The notes under the pieces are model-generated. The model was given only the letters and a program-made list of their open reading frames with translations. It was not told the origin of the DNA and made no database searches. 64,000 nt of DNA from Candidatus Eiseniibacteriota bacterium (GTDB taxonomy: Bacteria > Eisenbacteria > RBG-16-71-46 > CAIMUX01). The stretch spans positions 62,001 to 126,000 of the forward strand of contig JACKCR010000007.1 in the NCBI GenBank assembly GCA_020633975.1, in the 5' to 3' direction. The translations under genes were made by a program, and so were the position numbers. Shown piece after piece: positions 33,692 through 44,100 of the stretch; position 1 is the first letter of the stretch; each line of letters starts with the position of its first letter.

Positions 33692-35053
33692 CTATGGGTC
33701 TACCGCGAGTAGCACCTCTGCCGGACCGAGGTCCTCGCCAGCGAACAGTCTCAACATCCCGGCGGAAGAAAGCCCGTAGCGGTGCCCGGCCGTGCCGGGA
33801 ACACGCTTGGCGGAGTCCATTGCCTCGTCCGCACGCGGAGACAGTGTGGCGTCCCCCGCAGGATGCGCTGTTCCACCCGACGTGTCGGGCGGAGGTTCGC
33901 GGCGGCTGAGCATGCGCCCACGAACCAGATCGTCGTCGTTCACTTCCACGGGGAAGCCACCCGACTCGATCATGGCCCGTACCAGGATCTCCTCGTACCC
34001 GATACCAGGCCCCAGCGATTCGAGAACGGAGCGCAACCCGCTCTCCACGGCGGCGCGGACGGGATGATCGGCCTCCTCGCTGCGCAGTCCCCGGAGAATC
34101 TGGTCCGCAAAGACTCGCCGGACGCGTAGGAACCTCCGCGACATGTCCTCCAGGTTCGGATCGAGGAGCGTCTCATCGACCCGGCCGAGGATCTCGCGCA
34201 GCGTCGCATCGTACCTGTGCCCGACTCGGTGCGTCCCCTCTTCCTCCACGATGTGGATCCGCGGAAGGGACGAGGTCGCCCCGAGACGGAAGGCCTCCCT
34301 GAGGCCGAGCGCCCAACCGGCGCTCCCTCGTCCGTCCGGAGGAAGGAAGACTCGGTCGACGGTTTCGCCCATCCGCCGTAAGCGGTCGACGGCCATGTAA
34401 GCCCAATGGCTCTCCCCTTCGAGCACCCAGGCGTTGAGGTCTCGCCAGCCGGTCCAGGGAAAGTAGTCCGCCGCGCTCGATGACGGAGCCGGCAAGGTCT
34501 CCATCGGTCGACCCAGGATCCCGGCGAGGGTGCTCGCGTCCGATGAGTCCTCTGCCAGCGACATCGTGACGATCGGCCGCCCTTCGATTCCGAGCCACTC
34601 CGGCAGCAGAGCGTGCGCCAACCCGAGCCATGTGCCTGGTCCGCCAGCGAACGACGTTCGGTCTTGGAGGAACACGGAGCCGCGGCCTTCTCGCCCGGTT
34701 GCGATCTCGAGAGCGTCGGAACGAGTGAGCGGTGAAGCCCGAAACCTCGCTTTGGTTGCCCCGGACACGATGGTCTCGAGCTCGATGACCTTCTCCACGT
34801 AGTCGGCGTCGGTTCCGCCGCCCACTCGGAAGCGAAGGTAGGGGGAGGAGAAGTGACGATAGCGGAGGAGCGGATTGTCGGGCCCGACTTCGGGCCACTG
34901 GAGCCGCCGCGGCTCGATCTCCCTCACCAACCGGTGGATGGCACCATCCCCATCGCTCGCGCCTTGGGGACACCGGTACCCAGGCGACGCATCGACCGTC
35001 ACCACTGAGCCACACACGGAACAGACGAAGAACACAGGGGGCAGCAACGACAC
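33692..35053 (-). CDS. threonine-synthase-like protein lacking the PLP lysine
   Basis: A 453-residue protein that resembles fold-type II PLP enzymes of the threonine/cysteate synthase group. A Cys-x2-Cys...Cys start (C11, C14, C28) and NPLLRYRHF (60-68) match the family N-terminus. The region 212-275 (EGESHWAYMAVDRL, then DRVFLPPDGRGSAGWALG, then PRIHIVEEEG) aligns with the conserved EG-xT, glycine-loop and P-R segments. Where active enzymes have TGSFKDR this protein has GGPGTWL (137-143), so the Schiff-base lysine is replaced, probably by T141. It is either a pseudoenzyme or a very divergent member. The start is unsure: GTG at 35053 or TTG at 35047, the latter at better distance from GGAGG. 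The C-terminal ~80 residues are unrelated and Pro/Asp-rich. Confidence 0.55.
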   Translation of the reverse strand: MSLLPPVFFVCSVCGSVVTVDASPGYRCPQGASDGDGAIHRLVREIEPRRLQWPEVGPDNPLLRYRHFSSPYLRFRVGGGTDADYVEKVIELETIVSGATKARFRASPLTRSDALEIATGREGRGSVFLQDRTSFAGGPGTWLGLAHALLPEWLGIEGRPIVTMSLAEDSSDASTLAGILGRPMETLPAPSSSAADYFPWTGWRDLNAWVLEGESHWAYMAVDRLRRMGETVDRVFLPPDGRGSAGWALGLREAFRLGATSSLPRIHIVEEEGTHRVGHRYDATLREILGRVDETLLDPNLEDMSRRFLRVRRVFADQILRGLRSEEADHPVRAAVESGLRSVLESLGPGIGYEEILVRAMIESGGFPVEVNDDDLVRGRMLSRREPPPDTSGGTAHPAGDATLSPRADEAMDSAKRVPGTAGHRYGLSSAGMLRLFAGEDLGPAEVLLAVDP

Positions 35054-35289
35054 CTCCGATACCGTTCCGATCGGTTCGAGGCGGGCGGACCTATACGGTG
35101 GAGTCGTCTACGGTCGAGTCGCCAGGTACACCGGTGCGACCCGGCGGGGAGATCGGACGCTTCTAGCGATCAAATGTTTGGATCCGATCTGGCGCCCAAC
35201 GATACTGCGCGAAACGGCGCAGCCGCTCTACCGCGAGGCGGGCATCTGCATCGTTGTCCGCGGAGGCTCGAGAGTGCGACACTCGATTC

Positions 35290-37125
35290 ATGGCTGCACA
35301 TCCCTCCCCACTCAGGTTCGCGGCTTTCGCGGCGCTCGTCTGCGTCGTGGCCGCTCCCGCTCTATCCGCAGAACTCGTTCGTCCCGCGACATTGATCGAT
35401 GCCGGATCGATGGCCTTCCGCTCGGCGGCGCGTGACGAAGGAGAGATCCAGACGACGATACGAGAGCTCGAAGAACACGCGCGGCGCAACGAAGCGCTGC
35501 CGCGGGTGTGGGTCTACTTCCGGGACAAGGAGATCGATTCCTCTGAAGACCTCGTCCGAGCTCTCCACGCCGTCGAAGCCGATCTCAACCCACGCGAAGC
35601 CGACCGACGCCAAAGACGGAACGCTCCGCTCGACTACTACGATCTACCGATCCCCGACGAGTACATGTCCGCACTCGCAGGATTCGGTACCGTTCATCGA
35701 ACTAGTCGTTGGCTCAACGCCGTCAGCATGGTCGTGACCGTAGAAGACGCGCGACGGATCGCAGAACTCCCGTTCGTGGCGAAACTCGTCCCCGTCCGCT
35801 CCGCGGCCTCGTCACATGGCTGGGTGTCGGACGCGGCACCCACGGGTCACGATCCACAACCGCCCTTCCGCGGACTCGGAGATCCGCTCGAGTACGGCCT
35901 CTCGCGCGCGCAGCTCGAACAGATCAACGTGATCGAGGCACACGCGAACGGGCTCAGCGGCGCTGGCGTCACCGTTGCGGTGTTCGACACCGGGTTCTAT
36001 CACGACCACCCCGCCTTCCAGCAGGCGATTTCGGAAGGTCGCCTCCTCGCTCAGTACGACTTCGTCAAAGACGACGAGGAGACTCAGAACGAGGAGGGTG
36101 ACCCGGACAGCCAGCACAGCCACGGTACGTACACGTGGTCTGCGCTCGGCGGGTTCTACTCGGGCGAGCTGGTCGGCCCCGCCTACGGCGCGTCGTTCAT
36201 CCTCGCAAAGACCGAGGACATCGAAACCGAGACTCCGATCGAAGAAGACAACTGGATTGCGGCCGCGGAGTGGGCAAGTGGCCTCGGCGCAGAGTTGATC
36301 TCCTCCTCCCTCACTTACACGTCGTGGTACGAGTATGAGGACATGGACGGAGACACGGCGCCGATCACGATCGCAGCGGATCTCGGACCGAGCCGCGGGT
36401 TCCTGACGGTCGCTTCGGCGGGCAATCTAGGTGGTGCGGAGTGGTACTACGTCGGCGCTCCCGCGGACGGAGACTCCGTGCTAACGGTTGGAGCCGTCGA
36501 CCTCGACAACGAAGTCGCCTATTGGTCCTCACGGGGTCCTTCCTTCGACGGGCGAACCAAGCCGGACGTGGTCGCACTCGGTGTGGACACCTACTGTGCG
36601 ATCCCGCCTTCGTTCGGCGAGGATTTCTACTGGATCTCGGGCACTTCGCTCTCGTGTCCGCTCGTGGCCGGCGCCGCGGCGCTCGTCTTCGAAGCGCAGC
36701 CGACCTGGTCAGCCATTTCCGTCCGAGACGCGCTCCGCTACTCGGGAGATTCGACGAAGACTCCAGACAACGATCGCGGCTGGGGACTGATCGACGTGAT
36801 GAGGGCGGTGTCCTTCCCGGCGGCGGCGCCGGAACTGGAGACGCCCGTGGTCGGTGCGCCGAAACTCACGGTCTCGCCCAACCCGAGCCCGGATCGGTTC
36901 CGGTTCGAGTGGCAACAGCCCGGCCCGGCCGGACGGTCCCTCATCGTGCAGGTGCTCGATGCGACCGGACGCGAAGTCGCTCGAACAGAAGCTCCAGCCG
37001 GAGCTTCGTCGATCCAATGGAACGGCAATGGGGCCTCGGGCGCGCCGCTTCCCGCGGGGGTCTACCTGGCTCGAGTTCATTCTGGTGAGTGGCAGGCGAC
37101 GGCGCGGATCGTGAAGACTCGCTGA
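35290..37125 (+). CDS. S8 subtilase with FlgD-like C-terminus
   Basis: A 611-residue exported peptidase. The ATG at 35290 gives a signal peptide (FAAFAALVCVVAAPALSAE). A ~130-residue propeptide follows, then the S8 domain with D233 (VFDTGF), H278 (HSHGTY) and S453 (GTSLSCPLVAG). The final ~90 residues are a FlgD-like Ig domain starting at SPNPSPDRF and ending in a short basic tail, the likely export or anchor signal. It is a stand-alone gene with a strong terminator downstream. Shorter than the other two subtilases and without extra ligand-binding domains. Confidence 0.88.
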   Translation: MAAHPSPLRFAAFAALVCVVAAPALSAELVRPATLIDAGSMAFRSAARDEGEIQTTIRELEEHARRNEALPRVWVYFRDKEIDSSEDLVRALHAVEADLNPREADRRQRRNAPLDYYDLPIPDEYMSALAGFGTVHRTSRWLNAVSMVVTVEDARRIAELPFVAKLVPVRSAASSHGWVSDAAPTGHDPQPPFRGLGDPLEYGLSRAQLEQINVIEAHANGLSGAGVTVAVFDTGFYHDHPAFQQAISEGRLLAQYDFVKDDEETQNEEGDPDSQHSHGTYTWSALGGFYSGELVGPAYGASFILAKTEDIETETPIEEDNWIAAAEWASGLGAELISSSLTYTSWYEYEDMDGDTAPITIAADLGPSRGFLTVASAGNLGGAEWYYVGAPADGDSVLTVGAVDLDNEVAYWSSRGPSFDGRTKPDVVALGVDTYCAIPPSFGEDFYWISGTSLSCPLVAGAAALVFEAQPTWSAISVRDALRYSGDSTKTPDNDRGWGLIDVMRAVSFPAAAPELETPVVGAPKLTVSPNPSPDRFRFEWQQPGPAGRSLIVQVLDATGREVARTEAPAGASSIQWNGNGASGAPLPAGVYLARVHSGEWQATARIVKTR

Positions 37126-37171
37126 GCCGACCCTGCACTAACGAGTCCCAAACGGACGGCACCGAACGCAA

Positions 37172-37211
37172 AGAACGCTACGGCAGTGACTGCCGTAGCG
37201 TTCTGCGTTTT
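37172..37211 (+). terminator. strong intrinsic terminator
   Basis: A 16-bp perfect inverted repeat (37172-37187 with 37189-37204, core ACGCTACGGCAGT) is followed by GCGTTTT, about 50 bases after the subtilase stop. It is near-palindromic, so it may act in both directions. Confidence 0.88.
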
Positions 37212-37423
37212 CGAGGTCGCGCCGAGCGATGGTCTCGGGGGGGCCGGGCTTCCACCAACGACACGACCTCGGAGCGCCGCACCGAACGCAGCGCTCGCCA
37301 GGAATACCCGAATGCCGCCAGCGTGTGACATCCCTAGCTCGAAAGGTGGACTCGACTTTCCGGCTCGAGTACGGCGTGCTAGCCTCGGACGTCGTCTCGG
37401 GGTGCGAAACGCAGGAGGAGTTC

Positions 37424-38815
37424 GTGCGGCCAACCAGATATCTCGTCCGGAGTAAGAAGTCTGTCGTTCCTCTGACTCTCCTCTCGAATGCGGAGTGGAG
37501 CTCCTGGAAGCGCACCGCCTCCAAGACCCACCTCAACTGGGCTCGGGCGACGGGGTTCGAGGCAAAGCCAGGACAAGTCTGCCTCCTCCCGGACCGGAGC
37601 GGCGGCGTCGACCGGGTGTTGGCCGGCGTGTCGTCCCCGCTCGGCTTGTGGGACGCCGCTGGACTACCGGCAACGCTGCCGGCCGGTGCCTACCAGCTCG
37701 ATCCGCTCCCGAGCACTGAAGACGCCGAACGGGTCGCGCTCGCCTGGGCACTCGCCACCTACACGTTCGAGACCTACAAGAAGAGCACGCAGAGCTTTGC
37801 CCAACTGGTCTGGCCGAAGGGTGTCGACCGCGCGTCGGTGGAACGTTCGGCCACTGCGGTCTACCACGTGAGAGATCTCATCAACACTCCCGCCGAAGAT
37901 CTCGGACCGGCCGAACTCGCCAGCTACGCACAGGTCCTAGCGAAGGAACTCGGTGCGAAGTGCACCGTGATCAAGGGTGAAGAGCTGCTGAGAAAGAACT
38001 ACCCGTCGATCCACACCGTCGGACGCGCCGCGACGCGAGAGCCTCGACTCATCGACCTGCGTTGGTCCGGGTCGCCGCGAGGCAAGAAGGTCACACTCGT
38101 CGGCAAAGGCGTCGTCTTCGACTCGGGCGGTCTCGACATCAAGAGTGCGGCGGGAATGCGGCTCATGAAGAAGGACATGGGCGGCTCTGCCCACGTCCTT
38201 GGCCTCGCGTCGATGATCATCAGTGCGAAACTGCCGGTGCAGCTCCGCGTGCTGGTTCCGGCAGTCGAGAACGCGATCTCGGGGAATGCGTTCCGCCCCC
38301 AAGACGTCATCCGTACGCGCAAGGGAATCACCGTAGAGGTCGGAAACACCGACGCCGAAGGTCGACTCGTCCTCGCGGATGCGTTGACGGAAGCGGACAG
38401 CGAGGACCCAGACCTGATCGTCGACTTCGCGACACTCACGGGCGCCGCCCGGATCGCACTCGGATCCGACCTGCCTGCATTCTTCTCGCGACAGGATTCA
38501 CTCGCGGATGCTTTGAACGTCGCGTCGAACCAGGTGGCCGACCCGGTGTGGCGGATGCCGATGCATACGCCGTATCGCGAACTCTTGGATAGCCCGATCG
38601 CGGACCTCAACAACGCTCCCGAAGGTGGATACGGAGGCGCGATCACGGCGGCACTCTTCCTCGGCGAGTTCGTGCGGAGCACGACTCCGTGGGTGCACGT
38701 CGATCTCATGGCCTGGAACCTCAGGGCGAAGCCGGGAAGGCCCGTGGGCGGCGAGGCGATGGGGCTCCGAGCGATGTACGGCATGATCGAATCGATGGTC
38801 GGTACGGAGTCGTGA
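37424..38815 (+). CDS. M17 leucyl aminopeptidase
   Basis: A 463-residue cytoplasmic metallopeptidase. A GTG at 37424, 5 bases after GGAGG, gives the family length; the longer open frame upstream overlaps non-coding DNA. The C-terminal catalytic domain has VGKGVVFDSGGLDIK (K228), KKDMGGSAHVLGLA and the M17 signature NTDAEGRL (N308-L315, with metal ligands D310 and E312 and the catalytic R314). It removes N-terminal residues from peptides and uses two metal ions. The stop overlaps the next gene, an HExxH peptidase-like protein (GTGA). Confidence 0.92.
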   Translation: MRPTRYLVRSKKSVVPLTLLSNAEWSSWKRTASKTHLNWARATGFEAKPGQVCLLPDRSGGVDRVLAGVSSPLGLWDAAGLPATLPAGAYQLDPLPSTEDAERVALAWALATYTFETYKKSTQSFAQLVWPKGVDRASVERSATAVYHVRDLINTPAEDLGPAELASYAQVLAKELGAKCTVIKGEELLRKNYPSIHTVGRAATREPRLIDLRWSGSPRGKKVTLVGKGVVFDSGGLDIKSAAGMRLMKKDMGGSAHVLGLASMIISAKLPVQLRVLVPAVENAISGNAFRPQDVIRTRKGITVEVGNTDAEGRLVLADALTEADSEDPDLIVDFATLTGAARIALGSDLPAFFSRQDSLADALNVASNQVADPVWRMPMHTPYRELLDSPIADLNNAPEGGYGGAITAALFLGEFVRSTTPWVHVDLMAWNLRAKPGRPVGGEAMGLRAMYGMIESMVGTES

Positions 38816-39444
38816 AGTCTGCTCCGCAGCTAGATCTCCTGCGAGGGCGGGACGAGGATCGTCGTCCCGATCTCGCGCCTACTCCTCCGCTGGCCAGACA
38901 CCCGTCCTGTCCGCGAGTGCTCGACCGGATCCGGCGCGTCCGCCTCTTCTTCCCCGAGCTCGACGGCATTTCGATCCGGGTGGGACTGACGCGCGCTGCC
39001 GCGGGGTTTGCGGCCCGCGAAGAGTTCATGGTCTGGATGAATCCGAGCGGCCTCACGCTGCACACGATTGCGCACGAACTCACCCATCTCCTCCAGAACC
39101 TCGGACACGTCCCGAAGGGAGAAAAGAGCGCAGATCTGTTCGCGCTCGCCCGACACCGCACCTTGGTCGACGAGATCCCCTGCTATCTCAAGGTGCCGCG
39201 GCCGGTCCGTGCGGCCTGGCCGGAGCGCAGAGAGGAGATCGAGCGGCTGCTCCATCGCACGGCGCGAGAGGCCGTACAGGAGCGAGACAACGGCTGCCGC
39301 ACCTATCTCCGCTGGTTCGAGCGAACGTTCGCGGATCGTTGGTTCGAACTCGCGCCCCCCAGAGTGCCGAGTCGCCCGACCACGACGCAGCTCGGTCTCT
39401 CGATTCCCCGTCGCGCTCTTCCCGATCATGGAACCTGGACGTAA
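38812..39444 (+). CDS. HExxH metallopeptidase-like (SprT-like) protein
   Basis: A 210-residue protein translationally coupled to the M17 aminopeptidase (GTG at 38812 inside its stop). The zinc motif HELTH is H88, E89, H92, preceded by LHTIA and followed by LLQNLGH, as in SprT/WSS-type or small gluzincin domains. A third ligand is not obvious: candidates are D126 or E143 (EIPCYL). No signal peptide, so cytoplasmic. It may process peptides or DNA-crosslinked proteins; the pairing with an aminopeptidase favours peptide turnover. The family name is tentative, the metallopeptidase motif is clear. Confidence 0.65.
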   Translation: MKSAPQLDLLRGRDEDRRPDLAPTPPLARHPSCPRVLDRIRRVRLFFPELDGISIRVGLTRAAAGFAAREEFMVWMNPSGLTLHTIAHELTHLLQNLGHVPKGEKSADLFALARHRTLVDEIPCYLKVPRPVRAAWPERREEIERLLHRTAREAVQERDNGCRTYLRWFERTFADRWFELAPPRVPSRPTTTQLGLSIPRRALPDHGTWT

Positions 39445-39555
39445 CTAGAATCGCCGACTCGGCGTAGGGTCAGCAGACTTGTTGTAGGCATGGGCAGACG
39501 CCTCGGGTCGCGGGACCGGAACGCCGCTCGGGAACGCACGACTCACGTCAAACGC

Positions 39556-39587
39556 CGAAAGCCCCCGGTTTTCACCGAGGGCTTTCG
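39556..39587. terminator. bidirectional terminator between convergent genes
   Basis: CGAAAGCCC (39556-39564) pairs with GGGCTTTCG (39579-39587); inside, CGGT pairs with ACCG around a TTTC loop. It lies between the SprT-like gene (+) and the lipoprotein gene (-). The plus side continues TCTT and the minus side GCGTTTG. Confidence 0.75.
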
Positions 39588-39693
39588 TCTTCCCGCTCCC
39601 GAGTGGCTCGGGGATCGCTAGTAGCCTCCGGAGAGAGTCCCTCGTCGACTGCACCGCAGACCACGAGGAGGCTCACGCCGGACCAGCGCTCTG

Positions 39694-40806
39694 CTAGAAG
39701 CGACCGTGCGGCACGGGAAGGAGTTCCTTCAGTGCGTCCCAGCTCTCCTGCTGCTCCGAAGTGAGAATCGCGTAGACGGACTCCCACGCATCCTTCTCGA
39801 TCACGAGGAGACGGAAGGCGGCGACTTCGGGGTCGATCGATCCGTCCTGAAGTCCCGTCAGGATCTCGGTCCGCTGTGAGACGGTGTTCTGGAAGATCGA
39901 GAGCGTCTGGGCCGACTGCGCATCGTCCATGTCGAGGACAGCGGCGACGAACTCCGCCCGCTGTGTCATCCGCTCGTCCAAGTTCTCCAGCCGACGCTCG
40001 ATCCCTTCGGCCATGCGAGTCGCCTTGAGCTCCTGGAACGTGGCGAGCTGCTCGGCAGTGAGGATCGCAGCGAGTTCGGTCTTCATCGACCCGGCGAGAG
40101 TGAGAGCCTGCGACAGCGCTTCCGACGCAGACATCTCGTCGTCGCGGACGGCCTCGCGGAGGTCCCGGAACTGCTCCCGATAGCTGCTCACGACAGTCTG
40201 GAAAGCCTCGATCTGCTCGTCGCTGAGACCGAGTTCGTCGGCCAGGTGACGACCGAACCGCTCGCCGATCTTGCCACCGTCGGGCCGATCACCGCGTTCG
40301 GGGCGTTCGGGACGATTCTCGGCGAGGTACTCGGCCAGGATCACGAACTGGTCACGGCTCAAGATGTCCGCGGCGGTCGAAAGGAACGTCATCATCGGCG
40401 GGACGAATCCTTCATCCGGGATCATGCCCCCCGGAGCGCCACCACGATGTCCGCCGGCGCCGGGACCACCTTGCCCCGGTCCTCCTCGCCCTCTCCGTCC
40501 GCCGGGGTGATTGGCTTCGAACTGTGCCTTCATTTCCGCACGGGCCGACTCCAGCTCCACGATCGCTGCTTCGAGCGCTGTCTGCTGTTCGCTGGTCAGC
40601 TCGAGCTCAGCAGGTAGATCCTCGATCGTGAAGGTCGTCAGTCCCGAGACTTCCGCGGCGAGCGCCGTATCGGTGGTCGAGCTGCCGAGGAGGTCCGAGG
40701 TTTCGGAGTCGCTGCATCCGGAGAGGAGAATGGCGCTCCCCAAGGTCGCCGCCCCCAGAATGGCGCCGAGGTTCCGGCCGATCGTGGTCTTCGAGATCCG
40801 CTTCAT
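39694..40806 (-). CDS. lipoprotein with Spy/LTXXQ-like helical repeats
   Basis: A 370-residue exported lipoprotein. The ATG at 40806 follows GGGAG; the longer frame upstream is rejected. The lipobox is ILLSGC with the lipidated cysteine at about C31. After a Ser/Thr-rich linker come long amphipathic helices with repeated L-T/S-x-x-Q motifs (LTSEQQTAL, LSDEQIEAF, LTAEQLATF, LTSEQQESW), as in Spy/CpxP-type periplasmic chaperones. A Gly/Arg-rich spacer (about 100-130) separates the first from the rest. Spy-like proteins bind unfolded proteins or metals at the envelope. Upstream lies a possible control region shared with a divergent subtilase. Confidence 0.72.
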   Translation of the reverse strand: MKRISKTTIGRNLGAILGAATLGSAILLSGCSDSETSDLLGSSTTDTALAAEVSGLTTFTIEDLPAELELTSEQQTALEAAIVELESARAEMKAQFEANHPGGRRGRGGPGQGGPGAGGHRGGAPGGMIPDEGFVPPMMTFLSTAADILSRDQFVILAEYLAENRPERPERGDRPDGGKIGERFGRHLADELGLSDEQIEAFQTVVSSYREQFRDLREAVRDDEMSASEALSQALTLAGSMKTELAAILTAEQLATFQELKATRMAEGIERRLENLDERMTQRAEFVAAVLDMDDAQSAQTLSIFQNTVSQRTEILTGLQDGSIDPEVAAFRLLVIEKDAWESVYAILTSEQQESWDALKELLPVPHGRF

Positions 40807-41085
40807 GGTGGTGTCTCCCTTGTCTTCGCCCGTGTGGGCTCCGTTCCGTCGTGTTCCGCTGTGCTCGAGACGCCCCTCCCGCCTCATCCACGCATGGAAC
40901 AGTACGCACCCGCCATGTCAGAGATGTGACAGACCTCGGGCGATTGCACGACAGTCTCGGCCAGACGGAAGCCCCGGCTCACGCTTGCGAGGCCGCGAGC
41001 ATCATCGCGAACGTATCTGACTGACTGGATTGTCAACATATAAATCGTTTTCAAATACGGCTTTATGTCGGATTGACGACCAGAG
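40807..41085. other. AT-rich intergenic region between divergent exported-protein genes
   Basis: The stretch 41010-41075 is markedly AT-rich for this genome (for example AACATATAAATCG and GTTTTCAAATACGG) and contains a TTGTCA box at 41030-41035. It probably holds the promoter of the lipoprotein gene, or binding sites for a regulator. No small gene is visible. Confidence 0.45.
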
Positions 41086-41115
41086 TTGCCCTCCACGGAG
41101 CGAGGTCGGTACAAT
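41086..41115 (+). promoter_or_regulatory. candidate promoter of the large subtilase gene
   Basis: TTGCCC (41086-41091), 18-base spacer, TACAAT (41110-41115). A start near 41122 leaves a leader of about 38 bases. Confidence 0.55.
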
Positions 41116-41159
41116 TGAGGGAAGTTCCGACGGCCTTGAACGACCAGAAGGGAATCTCC

Positions 41160-44100
41160 ATGCTCCGTACCCACTCCACTCGAGAGCCGCTTTCGCGCCG
41201 CACCGGCGCCCAGAGCCAAGGGCTCCGCCGTCTGGGAGACATCGCGTCCCTCGTTCTCCTGCCGGCAGCTCTCGTCGCCATCCCCAACCTGGCGAGCGCC
41301 GACGCCCCCGAGACCCCGCGGACGACCCCGGCTCCCGCGCAGCGGATCGTCTTCCAACTCACCGAGGAGGCCCAGGGCGCACTCCAGGTCGATTTGGCAA
41401 GCCAAGGACGGACCGGGCTGACCAGCCTCGATGCGCGTCTCTCCGCACTTCGCCCGGCATCCATCCAGCCCGTCTTCGCTGACGTCGCGACATCGGCCGC
41501 CAAGTCCGCGGCTGGACTGGACCGGATCTACGTCCTGGAGTACGACGCAGCGACGTCGCCCCAGTTGGCCGCCGAGATGGCAGAGGACCCGCACGTGGTC
41601 TACGCGGAGCCGGACATCATTCACTCCGCGACCGCAACCTGGCCGAACGACCCCGACGTCGGCCAGCAGTGGGGACACCACGTTCCCGACTTCCCGCTCT
41701 CCTGGACGCAGGACTCGGACGGGGATTCGGATGTCGCTTGGGACTACGAGACCGGGGACCCGAACGTCACGATCGCGATCCTGGACACGGGCGTCGACTA
41801 CGACCACGAGGACCTGACCGATCGGATCGTCGCGGGTTGGGACTACGTGAACAACGACTCCGATCCATTCGACGATGAAGGTCACGGAACCGCCTGCGCC
41901 GGAATCGCGGCTGCATCCGGCGACAACGGGATCGGAATCGCCGGCGTCGTCTGGAACTGCAGCATCATGCCGGTCAAGGTGCTCGACGAAACTGGGCACG
42001 GCGCCTCGACGTGGATCGCGAATGGAATCACCTACGCGACAGACCACGGCGCGAACGTGATCAGCATGAGCCTGGGCAGCGATACGCCGTCGACCACGAT
42101 CATGAACGCGGCCAACTACGCCTGGTCGAACGGCCTCATCCTCCTCGCCTCTTCCGGAAACGACAACGTGGCGACGGTTGGGTACCCCGCCGGATTCTCG
42201 AACGTGATGGCAGTCGGCGCGATGTCTCCCTGCCTCGAGCGGAAGAACCCCGGGAGCTGTGACGGTGAGAGTTGGTGGGGATCGAACTACGGCACGGGGC
42301 TCGACTTCCTCGCTCCGGGCGTCGAGATCTACACGACCGACATCTCCGGCGCGGGCGGCTACTTCGTGATCGACTACTACGAGCACTTCAACGGGACGTC
42401 TTCCGCTTGCCCGTTCGCCGCGGGCTCTGCCGCGCTCGTTTGGTCCTACCTTCCCACCCTGACCAATGCCGAACTGCGGGACCTCCTCCGTCTTTCGGCG
42501 ACGGACATGTACACGCCAGGATGGGACAACGAGACCGGCTACGGCCACATCAACCCGGCGAGCGCGGTGCAGGCCTACTACCTCGTCGACGGCACCGGCG
42601 GCCTGGCGGGGTCCGCGGCGTCCATCGGCGTCGCCTGGAGCGACGTCGACGACGACGGCGACGCGGACCTCTACGTCGTCAACGACGGAGCCGCAAACAA
42701 GTACTACCGGAACGACGACGGCACGTTCGTGGATGCGACGAGCGGCCTCCTCGGTGACTCCGGCGCGGGCGCCTCGGCCGCCTTCGGCGACGCGGACGAC
42801 GACGGTGACCTGGACCTCTACCTGGCCCGCGACGGGGCCAACACCTTCCTCCGCAACGACGGCGGCACCTTCGTGGACGCGACCGTCGCTCCGCTCGACA
42901 ACGCCGACATCGGCACGACGACTTCCTGGATCGACTACGACAACGACGGCGATCTGGACCTCTACGCCGGGAACGACGGCAGCGCGAACATCATCCTGCG
43001 CAACGACAGCGGCGTGTTCACCGACGTCACCGCGCTGCCGCTGGGGAACACGCGTCCCAACGGCGGGTTCGCGTGGGGCGACTTCAACGCCGACGGCTTC
43101 ATGGACCTCTATATCGCGAACACCGGCCAGAACCGGCTTCTCCGGAACGACGGCAGCGGCGTCTTCACGAACGTCACCGGTGGTCTGGGTGACGCGGTCA
43201 CGGGCCGGGGCACGAGCTGGGGCGATGTCGACAACGACGGCGACATGGACCTCTTCGTCGCGAACTTCGAAGGTGAGAACCGCCTCTGGATCAACGACGG
43301 CGACGGGACGTCCTTCACCGACATCGCGGTCGGGACCGCGCTCGCCGACGCTCGAGACACTCGCGGCTCGTTCTTCGCGGACTTCGACAACGACGGGTGG
43401 GTCGATCTCTTCACGACCAACGCAGACGGCATGAACCAACTCTGGAGGAACGAGAGCGGACAGTGGTTCACGAGCGTTGCCGGGCTGGGACCGATCGCCG
43501 ACGCGAGCGATGGACGCGGCACGGCATGGGCCGACTTCGACCGCGACGGCGACATCGATTGGTTCGTCGCGAACGCGGACGGAGCGAACGTGTTCATCCG
43601 AAACGACAGCCCGGCGACCCGTCACTGGATCCGGGTGAAGCTCTCCGGGAACGCCTCCAACGACCGCGGGATCGGAGCGCGGGTACGCGTCGTGGCCGGC
43701 GGACTCTCGCAGATTCGCGAGATCACGGCAGGCAACGGCCACCGCGCCCAGGACGAGACGATCGCGCAGTTCGGTCTCGCCGCGGCAACCGTCATCGATT
43801 CGCTCGTCGTCACCTGGCCGAGCGGGACGATCGACGTCGTGGAAGGGTTGGCCACGGTCGACGCAGAAGTCTTATTCGTCGAAGGCCAGGGGATCGGCAC
43901 GACCGCAGTGGATCCGGTGGTTCCGACGTCCGACTCGCTGCTCGCCCAGAATGCGCCGAACCCGTTCTCGGACGGCACGGCGATCCGCTTCCGCATCGAG
44001 GCCGACCAGCAAGTGACCCTCGAAGTGTTCACGGCCGACGGCCGGCTCGTCCGGAACCTCGTCGACGGCGATCGCCGAGCTGGGGAACACCTCGCGGTGT

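Noticed and set aside
39445-39693. A tRNA-like fold between the SprT-like gene and the lipoprotein
   Set aside because: No T-loop sequence or acceptor pairing; only the terminator hairpin is supported.
40884-43742. A 952-codon open frame on the minus strand across the large subtilase
   Set aside because: It is the antisense shadow of FG-GAP repeats; its valine-rich repeats are reverse reading of the D-x-D-G codons, and the plus strand encodes a complete subtilase.
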